A DNA stretch of 64,000 bases from DATAWK01 sp036267255 (GCA_036267255.1 DATAWK010000036.1:87970-151969), one strand, 5' to 3'. Shown: positions 50,747 through 59,609, numbered from the stretch's first letter. Notes: generated by a model from the sequence alone, not told the origin. Numbers and translations are program-made.

Positions 50747-51493
50747 CTAACTCCGTAAACGCACAATGGCGTCCATGACGCTGCTGGTTACTGCTTCCAT
50801 CGTCTGCTCGCCATCCACTTCGGCAAATCGTCCCAGGGCCCGGTAATGCTCAATCACTGGAGCCGTCAGCGAATCGTAGGTGCGAAAACGCTCGGCGAAA
50901 ACTTCTTCCGTATCGTCCGGACGTTGCACCAGAACAACCGCATCCAGATCGCACACCGTGTCGTTCTTCGGCGGCTGAAAGTATAGGTTGTAGATGCTGG
51001 AGCAGTTTGGGCACGTGCGCCGACCAGTTGCCCGGCGCATTAACGTAGTATAGCGAACCTGCACCATCACAGCAACGACCGGCAATCCGGTCTCGGCTGC
51101 CGCCAGGTGCCCCTCGGCCAGTTGATGATCCAGCCATGTGGCCTGTCCCAGCGTGCGCGGAAAACCATCCAGCACATATCCCCGCAGCGTATCCGGCTGC
51201 GCCAGCCGGTCCAGCACCAGTTTCTCCACCAGTTCATCGGAGACCAGCTTGCCCGCATCCATCACCGCGCGCACCTTCTGGCCTAAAGGCGTGCCGCCCT
51301 TCACGGGGTCCTTCCGCAGTTCCCGCAGAATGTCTCCTGTGGAGATTTGCGGGATATCCCAGGCCGCCATCAATATCTTGGACTGGGTTCCTTTGCCTGC
51401 GCCCGGAGCTCCCAACAGCAAAATGGGACCCGGGGTTGCCAGACGCGGTGTTTCTTGTTCCTTCAAAGCTCTTCCCTGTGCGGCAACTGGCAT
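50747..51493 (-). CDS. adk: Adenylate kinase with zinc-type LID
   Basis: 248 residues. About 22 N-terminal residues (PVAAQGRALKEQETPRLATPG) precede the P-loop GAPGAGKGTQSK. NMP-binding ISTGDILREL and DGFPRTLGQA are intact. The LID (about 165-190) has CPNC and a distant Cys followed by Asp (TVCDLDA), a C-C-C-D zinc site. It equilibrates ATP+AMP and 2 ADP. The start shares one base with the secY stop. Confidence 0.96.
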   Translation of the reverse strand: MPVAAQGRALKEQETPRLATPGPILLLGAPGAGKGTQSKILMAAWDIPQISTGDILRELRKDPVKGGTPLGQKVRAVMDAGKLVSDELVEKLVLDRLAQPDTLRGYVLDGFPRTLGQATWLDHQLAEGHLAAAETGLPVVAVMVQVRYTTLMRRATGRRTCPNCSSIYNLYFQPPKNDTVCDLDAVVLVQRPDDTEEVFAERFRTYDSLTAPVIEHYRALGRFAEVDGEQTMEAVTSSVMDAIVRLRS

Positions 51494-52902
51494 TACCAGG
51501 ACCGTCTCCCGCGTATCCGCCCGCTCTTGCTGGAGAATCCATCGTAGTGACGCATGATCAGGTGCGCCTCCACTTTATTGATCGTATCCATCGCCACGCC
51601 CACCACGATCAGCAGCGACGTACCGCCAAAGTAAAAGTTGAAGCCCAGACCGTTGGTCACCCAGGTCGGCATCTTGTCGAAAAACGAGCCGATCAACCAT
51701 AGATGGTTCAGGTGAATACCGCTGATCAGGATCTGCGGTATCAGCGAAACCGCACATAGGTAGATGCCGCCGATCAGCGTAATGCGCGTCAGGATATCGT
51801 TGACAAAATCCGCCGTCCGCTTGCCCGGTCGAATACCGGGAATAAATCCGCCGTACTTGCGCATATTGTCGGCAATGTCATCCGGACGGAAAATGATCGA
51901 GATATAGAAATAGGCGAAGAAGATGATGGATGCGCAATACAGCACCACCCACCACGGCTCACCGGAAACCAGCGCATCGAAGATGGGCCGGAAAAAGCGG
52001 CTGTCGTGGAAGGAATAGCCAAAGATGCTCGCATTGGCAAACAGCAGCGGCGCAGAAAGAATCGATGCGGCAAAAATTACCGGCATCACGCCGCCGGAAT
52101 TGACACGCAGCGGAAGATGCGTCGACTGCCCGCCCATCAGCTTGCGGCCAACAATCCGCTTGGCATACTGCACCGGAATGCGGCGTTCGCTCCGTTCCAC
52201 GAAGACGATAAACGCCACAACCACGATCATCATGCCCAGCAACAGGATCAGCGCCGGAATCGTAAAGGCGCCCCAGGTCTGGGCCTGTGCCTTCCCAATC
52301 AGTTCTTGCACGCCATTCGGCACGCCAACCACAATGCCGGCAAAGATCAAAAGGCTCATGCCTTCGCCGATGCCGCGGTCTGTGATCTGCTCTCCCAGCC
52401 ACATGATGAATGTGGTTCCAGTGGTCAGCGTCAACACCGTCATCAACACAAAACCCGGACCGGGATCCGATACATACGGCACGCTGCCGGAGCTATGCAC
52501 CAGGGTCAACGCAATGGCCAGCGACTGCACCACGCCCAGTCCCACCGTCAGGTAGCGCGTCCATTGTGTGATCTTCTTGCGTCCCAGGTCGCCTTCTTTT
52601 TGCAGGCGCGCCAGCGGCTCGTAGACCACTTCCAGCAGCTGGAAAATAATCGACGCCGTAATGTACGGCATGATGCCGAGAGCAAAAACCGTCAAACGGC
52701 GCAAGTTGCCGCCGCTGAACATATCCACCAGTCCCAGGGCACTGCCGCTCTGCTGTTGAAAGAACTGTTCCAGCAGTGTTGTGTTGATGCCCGGAGTCGG
52801 AATGTGCGATCCCAGCCGGTAAATGAACAGAATGCCAGCCGTGAACAAAATCCGGTTGCGCAGTTCTGGAATGCGGAAGATGTTTTTCAGTTTTTCCAGC
52901 AT
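51493..52902 (-). CDS. secY: Protein translocase subunit SecY
   Basis: 469 residues with ten membrane helices. Typical features: FTAGILFIYRLGSHIPTPGI near TM1, the plug region LDMFSGGNLRRLTVFALGIMPYITASII, VFVERSERRIPVQYAKR in a cytoplasmic loop, and SGGVMPVIFAASI. It forms the export channel with SecE and SecG. One-base overlap with adk downstream; rplO ends 12 bp upstream. Confidence 0.98.
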   Translation of the reverse strand: MLEKLKNIFRIPELRNRILFTAGILFIYRLGSHIPTPGINTTLLEQFFQQQSGSALGLVDMFSGGNLRRLTVFALGIMPYITASIIFQLLEVVYEPLARLQKEGDLGRKKITQWTRYLTVGLGVVQSLAIALTLVHSSGSVPYVSDPGPGFVLMTVLTLTTGTTFIMWLGEQITDRGIGEGMSLLIFAGIVVGVPNGVQELIGKAQAQTWGAFTIPALILLLGMMIVVVAFIVFVERSERRIPVQYAKRIVGRKLMGGQSTHLPLRVNSGGVMPVIFAASILSAPLLFANASIFGYSFHDSRFFRPIFDALVSGEPWWVVLYCASIIFFAYFYISIIFRPDDIADNMRKYGGFIPGIRPGKRTADFVNDILTRITLIGGIYLCAVSLIPQILISGIHLNHLWLIGSFFDKMPTWVTNGLGFNFYFGGTSLLIVVGVAMDTINKVEAHLIMRHYDGFSSKSGRIRGRRSW

Positions 52903-52914
52903 GGGTGTCCTGCG

Positions 52915-53358
52915 TTACTCCGCGATCAGAACGGCTTTCCCGCCTGCCTTTTCGATTTTTTCCTGCGCCGTCTTGGAAAACTTGTGCGCATGAATGGTCA
53001 CCGCAACGGTCAAATCGCCGTCGCCCAGCACCTTCACCAGGCCGTTCTTCTTACGCACCAGCTTCAGCTCCACCAGCTTCTCGTAGGTCAGCTCTTTTTC
53101 TCCGGCTTCGGCAATGCGCGCCAGGTTCAGAACCGTATATTCCGTGCGGAAGATATTGGTAAAGCCGCGCTTCGGCATGCGGCGGTGCAGCGGCATCTGG
53201 CCGCCCTCAAACCCGCGCATCTGGCGCGCGCCGGAACGGGACTTCTGGCCCTTGTGACCCAGCGTGGAGGTCTTTCCCATGCCCGATCCCATACCGCGGC
53301 CCACCCGCTTGCGCCCGGTGTTGGCCTTCTTGGGTGCTCGTAAACTGGACAGATTCAT
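52915..53358 (-). CDS. rplO: 50S ribosomal protein L15
   Basis: 147 residues: MNLSSLRAPKKANTGRKRVGRGMGSGMGKTSTLGHKGQKSR, then GFEGGQMPLHRRMPKRGF, the L15 hallmark, and a C-terminal domain ending KIEKAGGKAVLIAE. It lies between rpmD and secY as in canonical spc operons. Confidence 0.98.
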   Translation of the reverse strand: MNLSSLRAPKKANTGRKRVGRGMGSGMGKTSTLGHKGQKSRSGARQMRGFEGGQMPLHRRMPKRGFTNIFRTEYTVLNLARIAEAGEKELTYEKLVELKLVRKKNGLVKVLGDGDLTVAVTIHAHKFSKTAQEKIEKAGGKAVLIAE

Positions 53359-53405
53359 TGTTTCTCTCGTTTCTTTCTGACTTCCGCTCGCTTCACTTGA
53401 TCGAG

Positions 53406-53612
53406 TTAATCGAGGATCCGGACCAGGTGCGGAATCTTCTTCACCATGCCGCGTATGGACGGGGTATCCTCGCGCTCCACCACCTGGCGCAGTCGCGTTA
53501 AACCCAATCCGCTGACAATCTTCTTGTGCTTCTCCGGCGTGCAGATGGCCGAGCGATAGTACTCAATGCGCATCTTGGCAACCGCCTGTTTCTTTGCCGC
53601 GTGTTCTGCCAT
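53406..53612 (-). CDS. rpmD: 50S ribosomal protein L30
   Basis: 68 residues. Core RIEYYRSAICTPEKHKKIVSGLGLTRLRQVVEREDTPSIRGMVKKIPHLVRIL is the L30 signature. An eight-residue leader (MAEHAAKK) precedes it. It begins 2 bp after the rpsE stop. Confidence 0.95.
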   Translation of the reverse strand: MAEHAAKKQAVAKMRIEYYRSAICTPEKHKKIVSGLGLTRLRQVVEREDTPSIRGMVKKIPHLVRILD

Positions 53613-53614
53613 GA

Positions 53615-54124
53615 CTATAACTCCTCCACGTGCTTGCCGCGCATGGCCGCAACTTCGCGGCGATCGCGCAACTGCACCAGCGCGTCAAATGTCGCTTTGA
53701 TGACGTTGTGCGGGTTGGCCGATCCCAGGCTCTTGGTCAACACGTTCTGCACACCCACCGAGGTCATAACCGCGCGTACCGCGCCGCCGGCAATCACGCC
53801 GGTACCTTCCGGGGCCGGCTTCAACAGCACGTGGCCCGCGCCAAAGCGTCCCAGCACTTGGTGCGGAATCGTCGTCTCGGTCAGGTTCACCCGTACCAGA
53901 TTTTTCTTTGCCGACTCAATGCCCTTGCGAATGGCCTGCGGAACTTCCTTCGCCTTGCCCGTGCCAAAGCCCACCACGCCCGCGCCCGGATCGCCAATGA
54001 CCACCAGGGCCGCAAACGACATATTCTTACCGCCCTTGACCACCTTGGTCACGCGATTGATCGATACCACCTGGTCCTTCAGGTTGAACTGTCCAGCGTC
54101 CAGCTTTTTCTTCAGTATTGCCAT
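53615..54124 (-). CDS. rpsE: 30S ribosomal protein S5
   Basis: 169 residues. Core LKDQVVSINRVTKVVKGGKNMSFAALVVIGD, GFGTGKAKEVPQAIRKGIESAKKN and GTGVIAGGAVRAVMTSVGVQNVLTKSLGSANPHNVIKAT. The loop VTKVVKGGK affects decoding fidelity and spectinomycin response. Standard spc order. Confidence 0.98.
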   Translation of the reverse strand: MAILKKKLDAGQFNLKDQVVSINRVTKVVKGGKNMSFAALVVIGDPGAGVVGFGTGKAKEVPQAIRKGIESAKKNLVRVNLTETTIPHQVLGRFGAGHVLLKPAPEGTGVIAGGAVRAVMTSVGVQNVLTKSLGSANPHNVIKATFDALVQLRDRREVAAMRGKHVEEL

Positions 54125-54174
54125 CCGTCGGTATTCCTTTCAGGCATTCCTGTGCCCGTATTCCGTATCGTGCG

Positions 54175-54531
54175 TTAGAACTCAAGACCCGCTTCGCGCG
54201 CTGCATCCGCCAGGGCTTTGACGCGTCCGTGATAGAGATAGCCGCCACGGTCGAAGACCACGGAGCGAATCCCCTTTTCCTTGGCGCGCTCGGCCACCAG
54301 CTTGCCAACTTCCTTGGCGGCGGCAATGTTGCCGCCCGTCTTCAGCTTGGCCGAAAGACTGGACGCCGAAATGATCGTCACGCCTGAGGCATCGTCGATC
54401 ACCTGCGCAAAAATATTGTTCAGCGAACGATACACGTTCAGCCGTGGCCGCTCCGCCGTGCCGGTCATCTTGCGGCGAATGCGCGCATGGATGCGCTTGC
54501 GGAGTCTGCTGCGTTCTACTTGCGGAATCAT
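54175..54531 (-). CDS. rplR: 50S ribosomal protein L18
   Basis: 118 residues: RSRLRKRIHARIRRKMTGTAERPRLNVYRSLNNIFAQVIDD, then VGKLVAERAKEKGIRSVVFDRGGYLYHGRVKALADAAREAGLEF, which binds 5S rRNA. Located between rplF and rpsE. Confidence 0.98.
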   Translation of the reverse strand: MIPQVERSRLRKRIHARIRRKMTGTAERPRLNVYRSLNNIFAQVIDDASGVTIISASSLSAKLKTGGNIAAAKEVGKLVAERAKEKGIRSVVFDRGGYLYHGRVKALADAAREAGLEF

Positions 54532-54675
54532 GTTCTTTCCTTCCTAACAGCGGAGACGCCTGGCGCCCCCGTTCGGTTAATCCATTTCCTTCGATTTTCG
54601 GACCGGCATCCGCAAGCCTTGCTCCCGTTGCCGGTCGATTCTTAGGACGCGCCTCGTGCCTTCCGGCGCATCCCG

Positions 54676-55215
54676 TTACTTGGCGCCCGTCTTGCCGGCC
54701 TTCTTCTTCAGCTTCTCGTCTGAGTAACGAACACCCTTGTTCTTGTACGGGTCCGGCTTGCGCAGCGAACGCATGTCCGCGCTCACCTGGCCCACCTTCT
54801 GGCGATCGATCCCGGTCACCGTCAGGTGCGTCTGCTTCGGATCGATGGCCACCTGGATTCCGGCGGGCAGTTCAAACTCGATCGGATGCGAGTAGCCCAG
54901 CGTAAACACCACCGTGTTCTTGCCCTTCAACTCCGCACGATAGCCGATGCCGACAACGTCCAGCTCCTTCTTCCATCCCTCGGTCACGCCGGTCACGGCG
55001 TTGGCCACCAGCGAGCGTGTCAGACCATGCAACGGAGCCTGCGCATCGTTCTCGCGGACGGCATGCAACTGCCCATCCTTCTCCTCCAGCGTGATCCCCT
55101 TGGCCAACAGCGCGGAAACTTTGCCCTTCGGCCCTTCCACTAAAACAGTGTTGCCCTGCACGGTGTACTTGACACCCTTCGGCAGCGCAATCGGCTTCTT
55201 TCCAATCCGTGACAT
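54676..55215 (-). CDS. rplF: 50S ribosomal protein L6
   Basis: 179 residues: MSRIGKKPIALPKGVKYTVQGNTVLVEGPKG, the repeat of two L6 domains, and GIDRQKVGQVSADMRSLRKPDPYKNKGVRYSDE at the C-terminus, which contacts the sarcin-ricin region. A 144-bp spacer follows before rplR, without a clear gene. Confidence 0.98.
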   Translation of the reverse strand: MSRIGKKPIALPKGVKYTVQGNTVLVEGPKGKVSALLAKGITLEEKDGQLHAVRENDAQAPLHGLTRSLVANAVTGVTEGWKKELDVVGIGYRAELKGKNTVVFTLGYSHPIEFELPAGIQVAIDPKQTHLTVTGIDRQKVGQVSADMRSLRKPDPYKNKGVRYSDEKLKKKAGKTGAK

Positions 55216-55362
55216 CGACCACTCTCTCTATGGCTTGCGAGTCCCGCATCCGGCACGTCCATCGCCTGTTGCGTTCCACTGCAGCCGGGGCCATGCTGCC
55301 GCCCCATTTTTCTTCCATCCACTACTTGAATCATGTGCGATAACTCGCTGACTCAAGAATAC

Positions 55363-55761
55363 TTACCAGACTTCGCAGAGCAGCTCTCCGCCCACGCCTT
55401 CGCGGCGCGCCTGACGACCCGTCATCACACCCTTCGGGGTGGTCAGAATGCTGATGCCCAGTCCGCCCTGCACCCGTTTGATCTCATCGCGGCCAATATA
55501 TACACGGCAGCCGGGACGTGAGATGCGGCTCAGGTCGCGAATCACCGGGCCATTCTGCGCGTCATACTTCAGGTACACCCGCAGAAGCTTCTTGCCGTTC
55601 TCCTCGGTGCCCTTGTAGTTGCTGATGTAACCCTCTTCCTTCAGAATGCGGGCAATCTCCGTCTTCAGCCGTGAGGCTGGTACGTCCAGCTTGGCATGGC
55701 GGGCACGGATCGCGTTGCGGATACGCGTTAAAAAATCTGCTACAGGATCGGTCAAACTCAT
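55363..55761 (-). CDS. rpsH: 30S ribosomal protein S8
   Basis: 132 residues from ATG at 55761 with GGAGGAG upstream (MSLTDPVADFLTRIRNAIRARH); the longer frame to 55869 adds 36 unlike residues. The C-terminal core RPGCRVYIGRDEIKRVQGGLGISILTTPKGVMTGRQARREGVGGELLCEVW is typical. S8 is a known spc autoregulator in E. coli; no site was sought here. Confidence 0.97.
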   Translation of the reverse strand: MSLTDPVADFLTRIRNAIRARHAKLDVPASRLKTEIARILKEEGYISNYKGTEENGKKLLRVYLKYDAQNGPVIRDLSRISRPGCRVYIGRDEIKRVQGGLGISILTTPKGVMTGRQARREGVGGELLCEVW

Positions 55762-55926
55762 CGTTTCTCCTCCATCCCCCGTTCGCTCCGGCTCACCTTC
55801 GGCGGGAGAACCTGCGGGAATGTCTGTGGGCCTTCGCCCGTTTGTGGCGGCTGTTGCCGCCCGTTCCAAAATTTCACCTGATCTGCCGTTTGCCTCATCG
55901 CGCGCTCGACGCGTTCCGGCGAACAG

Positions 55927-56112
55927 TTACCAGGAGCTCTTCACCACGCCCGGAATCTCACCCTTGAGCGCCAGGCTGCGGAAGCACAGACGGCAGATGC
56001 CAAATTTTCGTAGAAACGCACGCGGACGCCCGCAAAGATTGCAGCGGTTATGCTTCCGCGAGGAAAATTTTGGCTTGCGCTTGTCCTTCACTCGTTTTGC
56101 AGTTGTCGACAT
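55927..56112 (-). CDS. rpsN: 30S ribosomal protein S14 (zinc type)
   Basis: 61 residues with C-x2-C...C-x2-C (NRCNLCGRP...GICRLCFRSLA) forming the zinc site of the short S14 class, and C-terminal LKGEIPGVVKSSW. It lies between rplE and rpsH. Confidence 0.97.
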   Translation of the reverse strand: MSTTAKRVKDKRKPKFSSRKHNRCNLCGRPRAFLRKFGICRLCFRSLALKGEIPGVVKSSW

Positions 56113-56136
56113 TCTTTGTCCCTTTTGTCCTTCCTC

Positions 56137-56178
56137 TGTCCGGTCCCGATTGTCCGGTCCCGGTTGCCCCGTCCCGCT
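56137..56178. repeat. 3 x 14-bp degenerate tandem repeat in the rplE-rpsN spacer
   Basis: Units TGTCCGGTCCCGAT, TGTCCGGTCCCGGT and TGCCCCGTCCCGCT follow directly. The last base of the third unit belongs to the rplE stop codon. Related GTCCCGG words recur in other spacers of this cluster (near 57570-57612 and 63338-63360). Confidence 0.8.
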
Positions 56179-56726
56179 TACGCAGTCTGACGGAACGGCA
56201 TGCCAAAGTGCTTCAACAGCGCCCGTGCATGGTTGTCATCCTTGGCCGTCGTCACAATCGTGACATTCATGCCCTTCAGTTTTTCCACCCGCGCATAGTC
56301 GATCTCCGGAAAGATCAACTGATCGCGCATGCCCAGCGTGTAGTTACCGCGGCCATCGAAGCTCTTCGAGGACACACCGCGAAAATCGCGCACGCGCGGC
56401 AATGCGGTCGAAATCAGACGGTCCAGGAACTCATACATCTTGTCTCCGCGCAGCGTGACCATCGCGCCAATCGGCATGCCTTCCCGCACCTTGAAGGCCG
56501 CAATCGACTTCTTGGCCTTGGTCGTCACCGGCTTCTGTCCGGCAATCTGCGCCAGGTCGCTGATCAGCGGATCCATCACCTTCACATTCTGGGTCGCTTC
56601 GCCCAGTCCCATGTTCAGGACGATCTTTTCCAGTCGTGGCACGGCCATCGTGTTCTCGATGCCCAGCTCCTTCTGCAACGCCGGCTTGATCTCTTTCAGA
56701 TACTTCTCTCTCAATCGTGCTGCCAT
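56178..56726 (-). CDS. rplE: 50S ribosomal protein L5
   Basis: 182 residues from ATG at 56726 (MAARLREKYLKEIKPALQKELGIENTMAVPRLEKIVLNMGLG); the 14-residue longer frame is not L5-like. Core GQKPVTTKAKKSIAAFKVREGMPIGAMVTLRG and DFRGVSSKSFDGRGNYTLGMRDQLIFPEIDYA. L5 binds 5S rRNA and contacts P-site tRNA. Confidence 0.97.
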   Translation of the reverse strand: MAARLREKYLKEIKPALQKELGIENTMAVPRLEKIVLNMGLGEATQNVKVMDPLISDLAQIAGQKPVTTKAKKSIAAFKVREGMPIGAMVTLRGDKMYEFLDRLISTALPRVRDFRGVSSKSFDGRGNYTLGMRDQLIFPEIDYARVEKLKGMNVTIVTTAKDDNHARALLKHFGMPFRQTA

Positions 56727-56813
56727 CTTCTTTCCTTCCTCTTCATCCACGGTCCCGGAGTGGGTCATCCAGTTTCTACCCGTATACCGTTACGTGGCAG
56801 GGGTTGACCTTCG

Positions 56814-57143
56814 CTACTTCGTTTTGGCGACAATCGGCTGCTCGCACTTGCGGCAGACGCGAACCTTGCGGCCATCCTCAATCTTGTGTCCCACGCGTGT
56901 CGGTCCGCAGCTATCGCACACCAGCATCACATTCGATACCTGGATCGGATTTTCCTGTTCCGCCACGCCGCCCTTGATGTTGCGTTGCGGATTCGGCTTC
57001 ACCGTTTTCTTGACCATCATCACGTGCTCGACCAGCAGGCGGTTCGAATCCGTGATCACGCGCAGCACACGTCCGCGCTTGCCCTTGTCCTTGCCTGCGA
57101 TCACTTCCACCAGATCATTGCGATGTATATTCATTCCCGGCAT
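56814..57143 (-). CDS. rplX: 50S ribosomal protein L24 with zinc-ribbon motif
   Basis: 109 residues. KOW motif NDLVEVIAGKDKGKRGRVLRVI, then HVMMVKKTVKPNPQRNIKGGVAEQENPI. The C-terminus has CDSCGPTRVGHKIEDGRKVRVCRKCEQPI, two CxxC pairs like a zinc ribbon; many L24 proteins lack these cysteines. L24 starts 50S assembly. Confidence 0.97.
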   Translation of the reverse strand: MPGMNIHRNDLVEVIAGKDKGKRGRVLRVITDSNRLLVEHVMMVKKTVKPNPQRNIKGGVAEQENPIQVSNVMLVCDSCGPTRVGHKIEDGRKVRVCRKCEQPIVAKTK

Positions 57144-57187
57144 TTCTTAACTCGCTTCCTTTTCGTTTTGCGGCCTTCCCGAAATCC

Positions 57188-57559
57188 CTACAGAACTTCC
57201 GGGGCCAGCGAAACAATCTTCAGAAATTTCTTTTCGCGCAACTCGCGGGCCACCGGTCCAAAAACGCGTGTGCCCACCGGCTCGCCCACTTCATTGATCA
57301 AAACTGCGGCATTCTGGTCAAAGCGGATATAGGTGCCATCCTTGCGGCGATGTTCCTTGCGCGTACGCACGATGACCGCCTTGACGACCTTGCCCTTCTT
57401 TACCTGTCCATCCGGCGAAGCTTCCTTCACCGCCGCCGTCACCACATCGCCCAGGCCGGCCTTCTTTCCGCTCGACCCGCCGAGGGGCAGAATCATCTGC
57501 AGCTTGCGTGCGCCGGAGTTATCTGCCACCACCAGCATCGATCTCATTTGTACGGCCAT
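57188..57559 (-). CDS. rplN: 50S ribosomal protein L14
   Basis: 123 residues: MAVQMRSMLVVADNSGARKLQMILPLGG, KKGKVVKAVIVRTRKEHRRKDGTYIRFDQNAAVLIN and GTRVFGPVARELREKKFLKIVSLAPEVL. It contacts L19 and bridges to 16S rRNA. Standard position between rpsQ and rplX. Confidence 0.98.
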   Translation of the reverse strand: MAVQMRSMLVVADNSGARKLQMILPLGGSSGKKAGLGDVVTAAVKEASPDGQVKKGKVVKAVIVRTRKEHRRKDGTYIRFDQNAAVLINEVGEPVGTRVFGPVARELREKKFLKIVSLAPEVL

Positions 57560-57612
57560 CGTCGTCTCCTAAATCCTGTCCGAATCCTGTCCCAAAAAAT
57601 CGTGCCGTCCCG

Positions 57613-57945
57613 CTACGCCAGTTCGACCTGCGGTTCTTCCAGCTGCGTGAGAGAGGAACGACGCACAATCTCTTCCAGCTGCCAGCGCTTCAGGCGGCTC
57701 AGCGGACGCGTTTCGCGAATCCGAACCACGTCGCCCACGCGAGCCGTGTTGTGCTCATCATGTGCATAGAACTTCTTGCTGGTGCGCATCACCCGCTTGT
57801 ACTTGGGGTGCGCCTTGCGCATTTCCACTTCCACCACGATGGTCTTCTGCATCTTGGTCGAAACCACCTGGCCCACCTTCTCGTTGCGGTGGGATTGCGG
57901 GGCCGTTGTCGCCGTATTGGCCGTATTGTTCGTCGCTTCCGTCAT
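57613..57945 (-). CDS. rpsQ: 30S ribosomal protein S17
   Basis: 110 residues. A Thr/Ala/Asn-rich leader (TEATNNTANTATTAPQSH) precedes the core KVGQVVSTKMQKTIVVEVEMRKAHPKYKRVMRTSKKFYAHDEHN and GDVVRIRETRPLSRLKRWQLEEIVRRS. The leader makes it longer than the usual 85 residues. It starts 3 bp after the rpmC stop. Confidence 0.97.
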   Translation of the reverse strand: MTEATNNTANTATTAPQSHRNEKVGQVVSTKMQKTIVVEVEMRKAHPKYKRVMRTSKKFYAHDEHNTARVGDVVRIRETRPLSRLKRWQLEEIVRRSSLTQLEEPQVELA

Positions 57946-57948
57946 GGC

Positions 57949-58347
57949 TTAGCGGGTCTCCTTCTTTGCCTTGCTCTTGGCAGCGCCGGTCTTGGTCTTG
58001 GTCGACTTGGAAGCTTTCTCCGGCTTCGCCGCCGTTTCGGCCGCGGCCTTCACCGTCTTTGATTCGGCTGTCTTCTTTGCCTTGGTTGCCTTCTTCGCGC
58101 GAACCGTTTTCTTCGTCTCGGCGTTTCCTTCTGCGGTACCGGCGTGGACCGGGACAATCCCCAGTTCGCGTTGACGGGCGACCGTCTTGATGCGCGCCAC
58201 ATCCTTCTTCAAGGCACGCAGCTTCTCCAGGCCGTCGTTCTGTCCCATCCGCATCTGAAAGCGCAGGCGGAACAGCTGCTCCGCGGCCTTGCGCTCTTCC
58301 AGCGCCAGCTCGACTTCGCTCAGGTTGTAAAACTTCTCGATTTCCAT
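57949..58347 (-). CDS. rpmC: 50S ribosomal protein L29 with long basic tail
   Basis: 132 residues, about twice the usual length. Residues 1-65 are L29 (MEIEKFYNLSEVELALEERKAAEQLFRLRFQMRMGQNDGLEKLRALKKDVARIKTVARQRE). The remainder (about 66-132) is a Lys/Ala/Thr-rich, histone-H1-like tail (RAKKATKAKKTAESKTVKAA, AAKSKAKKETR). L29 sits at the peptide exit and docks SRP and trigger factor, so the tail may affect that surface or simply bind rRNA. Confidence 0.95.
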   Translation of the reverse strand: MEIEKFYNLSEVELALEERKAAEQLFRLRFQMRMGQNDGLEKLRALKKDVARIKTVARQRELGIVPVHAGTAEGNAETKKTVRAKKATKAKKTAESKTVKAAAETAAKPEKASKSTKTKTGAAKSKAKKETR

Positions 58348-58374
58348 TCCCTTGACCTTCCTGCTTCTTTCCCG

Positions 58375-58818
58375 TTACTTCGCCGCAACCGTTGTGTGCT
58401 GGGCGCCGGGCCGTGCCACAAACCGGGTCCGAATCGGCAGCTTATGCGCTGCCAGCCGCATGGCTTCCTGCGCCATCTCCTGCGACACGCCTTCCATCTC
58501 GAACAACACCTTGCCCGGTTTCACCACGGCAACCCAATGGTCCAGCGGTCCTTTGCCCGAACCCATACGGACTTCAGCCGGCTTCTTGGTAATCGGCTTA
58601 TCCGGAAACAGGCGCAGCCAGATCTTGCCGCCGCGCTTGATGAAGCGGGTCATGGCGACACGGCTGGCTTCAATCTGCCGATCCGTAATGTGGCCATGCT
58701 CCATCGTCTTCAAGCCAAAATCTCCAAATGCAAGCTCGGACCCGCGCCAGGCTTTGCCCCGGTTGCGTCCCTTCTGCTGCTTGCGAAACTTCACCTTCTT
58801 CGGCATCAACATAGCCAA
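58375..58818 (-). CDS. rplP: 50S ribosomal protein L16
   Basis: 147 residues. Core MPKKVKFRKQQKGRNRGKAWRGSELAFGDFGLKTMEHGHITDRQIEASRVAMTRFIKRGGKIWLRLFPDKPITKKPAEVRMGSGKG and WVAVVKPGKVLFEMEGV. Three Met codons open the frame (MAMLM), so the start may be residue 1, 3 or 5. L16 organises the A-site region. Confidence 0.97.
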   Translation of the reverse strand: MAMLMPKKVKFRKQQKGRNRGKAWRGSELAFGDFGLKTMEHGHITDRQIEASRVAMTRFIKRGGKIWLRLFPDKPITKKPAEVRMGSGKGPLDHWVAVVKPGKVLFEMEGVSQEMAQEAMRLAAHKLPIRTRFVARPGAQHTTVAAK

Positions 58819-58924
58819 ATCCTCTTCTTTCGCTCACCCAACTCAATCCGGCAAAACCGCCCCGGACCTTGCGATCGTTGTCGCTGCTCCGGCTATCGCA
58901 ACGATGCGCAGCCGGAAAAATTTC

Positions 58925-59590
58925 CTAGAATACGCCCGTCGCCACCTGCGGCTCGCGCTTCTTCTGCTGATAGATATCGCCGCGGTAGATCCACGTTTTC
59001 ACGCCGATAATGCCGTACGTGGTGTGTGCCTCGGCAAATCCGTAATCGATGTCCGCGCGCAGCGTGTGCAGCGGCAGGCGACCCTGCAGATACCACTCCG
59101 AACGCGCAATCTCGTTTCCATTCAGACGGCCCGAAACGCGCACCTTGATGCCGCGGCAGCCGAAACGCAGCGCCGAATCGACCGACTTGCGCATGGCGCG
59201 ACGGAATCCAACGCGCTTTTCCAGTTGCAGCGCAATGCCTTCGGCCACCAGTTGCGCATCCAGCTCCGGCTTGTTCACTTCCAGAATGTCGATGAACACT
59301 TCCCGGTTGGTGCGCTTCTGGATGTCGGCCTTCAGCTTCTCGATCTCCGCGCCCTTGCGCCCGATGATGATGCCCGGACGCGCCGTGCGGATAATCAGGC
59401 GCAGCTTGTTGCCCGGCCGCTCGACTTCCACCGAGCTGACGCCCGCTGACTTCAGCTTTTCCTTCAGCTCGCGCTTCAGGTGCACATCTTCGATCAGCAG
59501 CCGGTCGTATCCGCGCTCGATAAACCAGCGCGACTTCCAGGGCTTGTTGACGCCTAACCGAAATCCGTACGGATGAACTTTTTGACCCAT
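58925..59590 (-). CDS. rpsC: 30S ribosomal protein S3
   Basis: 221 residues: MGQKVHPYGFRLGVNKPWKSRWF, the KH domain (IIIGRKGAEIEKLKADIQKRTNREVFIDI) and RRAMRKSVDSALRFGCRGIKVRVSGRLNGNEIARSEWYLQGRLPLHTLRADIDYGFAEAHTTYGIIGVKTWIYRG. Forms the mRNA entry helicase region with S4 and S5. Confidence 0.98.
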   Translation of the reverse strand: MGQKVHPYGFRLGVNKPWKSRWFIERGYDRLLIEDVHLKRELKEKLKSAGVSSVEVERPGNKLRLIIRTARPGIIIGRKGAEIEKLKADIQKRTNREVFIDILEVNKPELDAQLVAEGIALQLEKRVGFRRAMRKSVDSALRFGCRGIKVRVSGRLNGNEIARSEWYLQGRLPLHTLRADIDYGFAEAHTTYGIIGVKTWIYRGDIYQQKKREPQVATGVF

Positions 59591-59609
59591 GGTGAATCCT
59601 TCCGTTGCC

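Noticed and set aside
52006..53343. A 445-codon plus-strand frame opposite secY and rplO
   Set aside because: His/Gln/Arg-rich antisense shadow of two secure genes.
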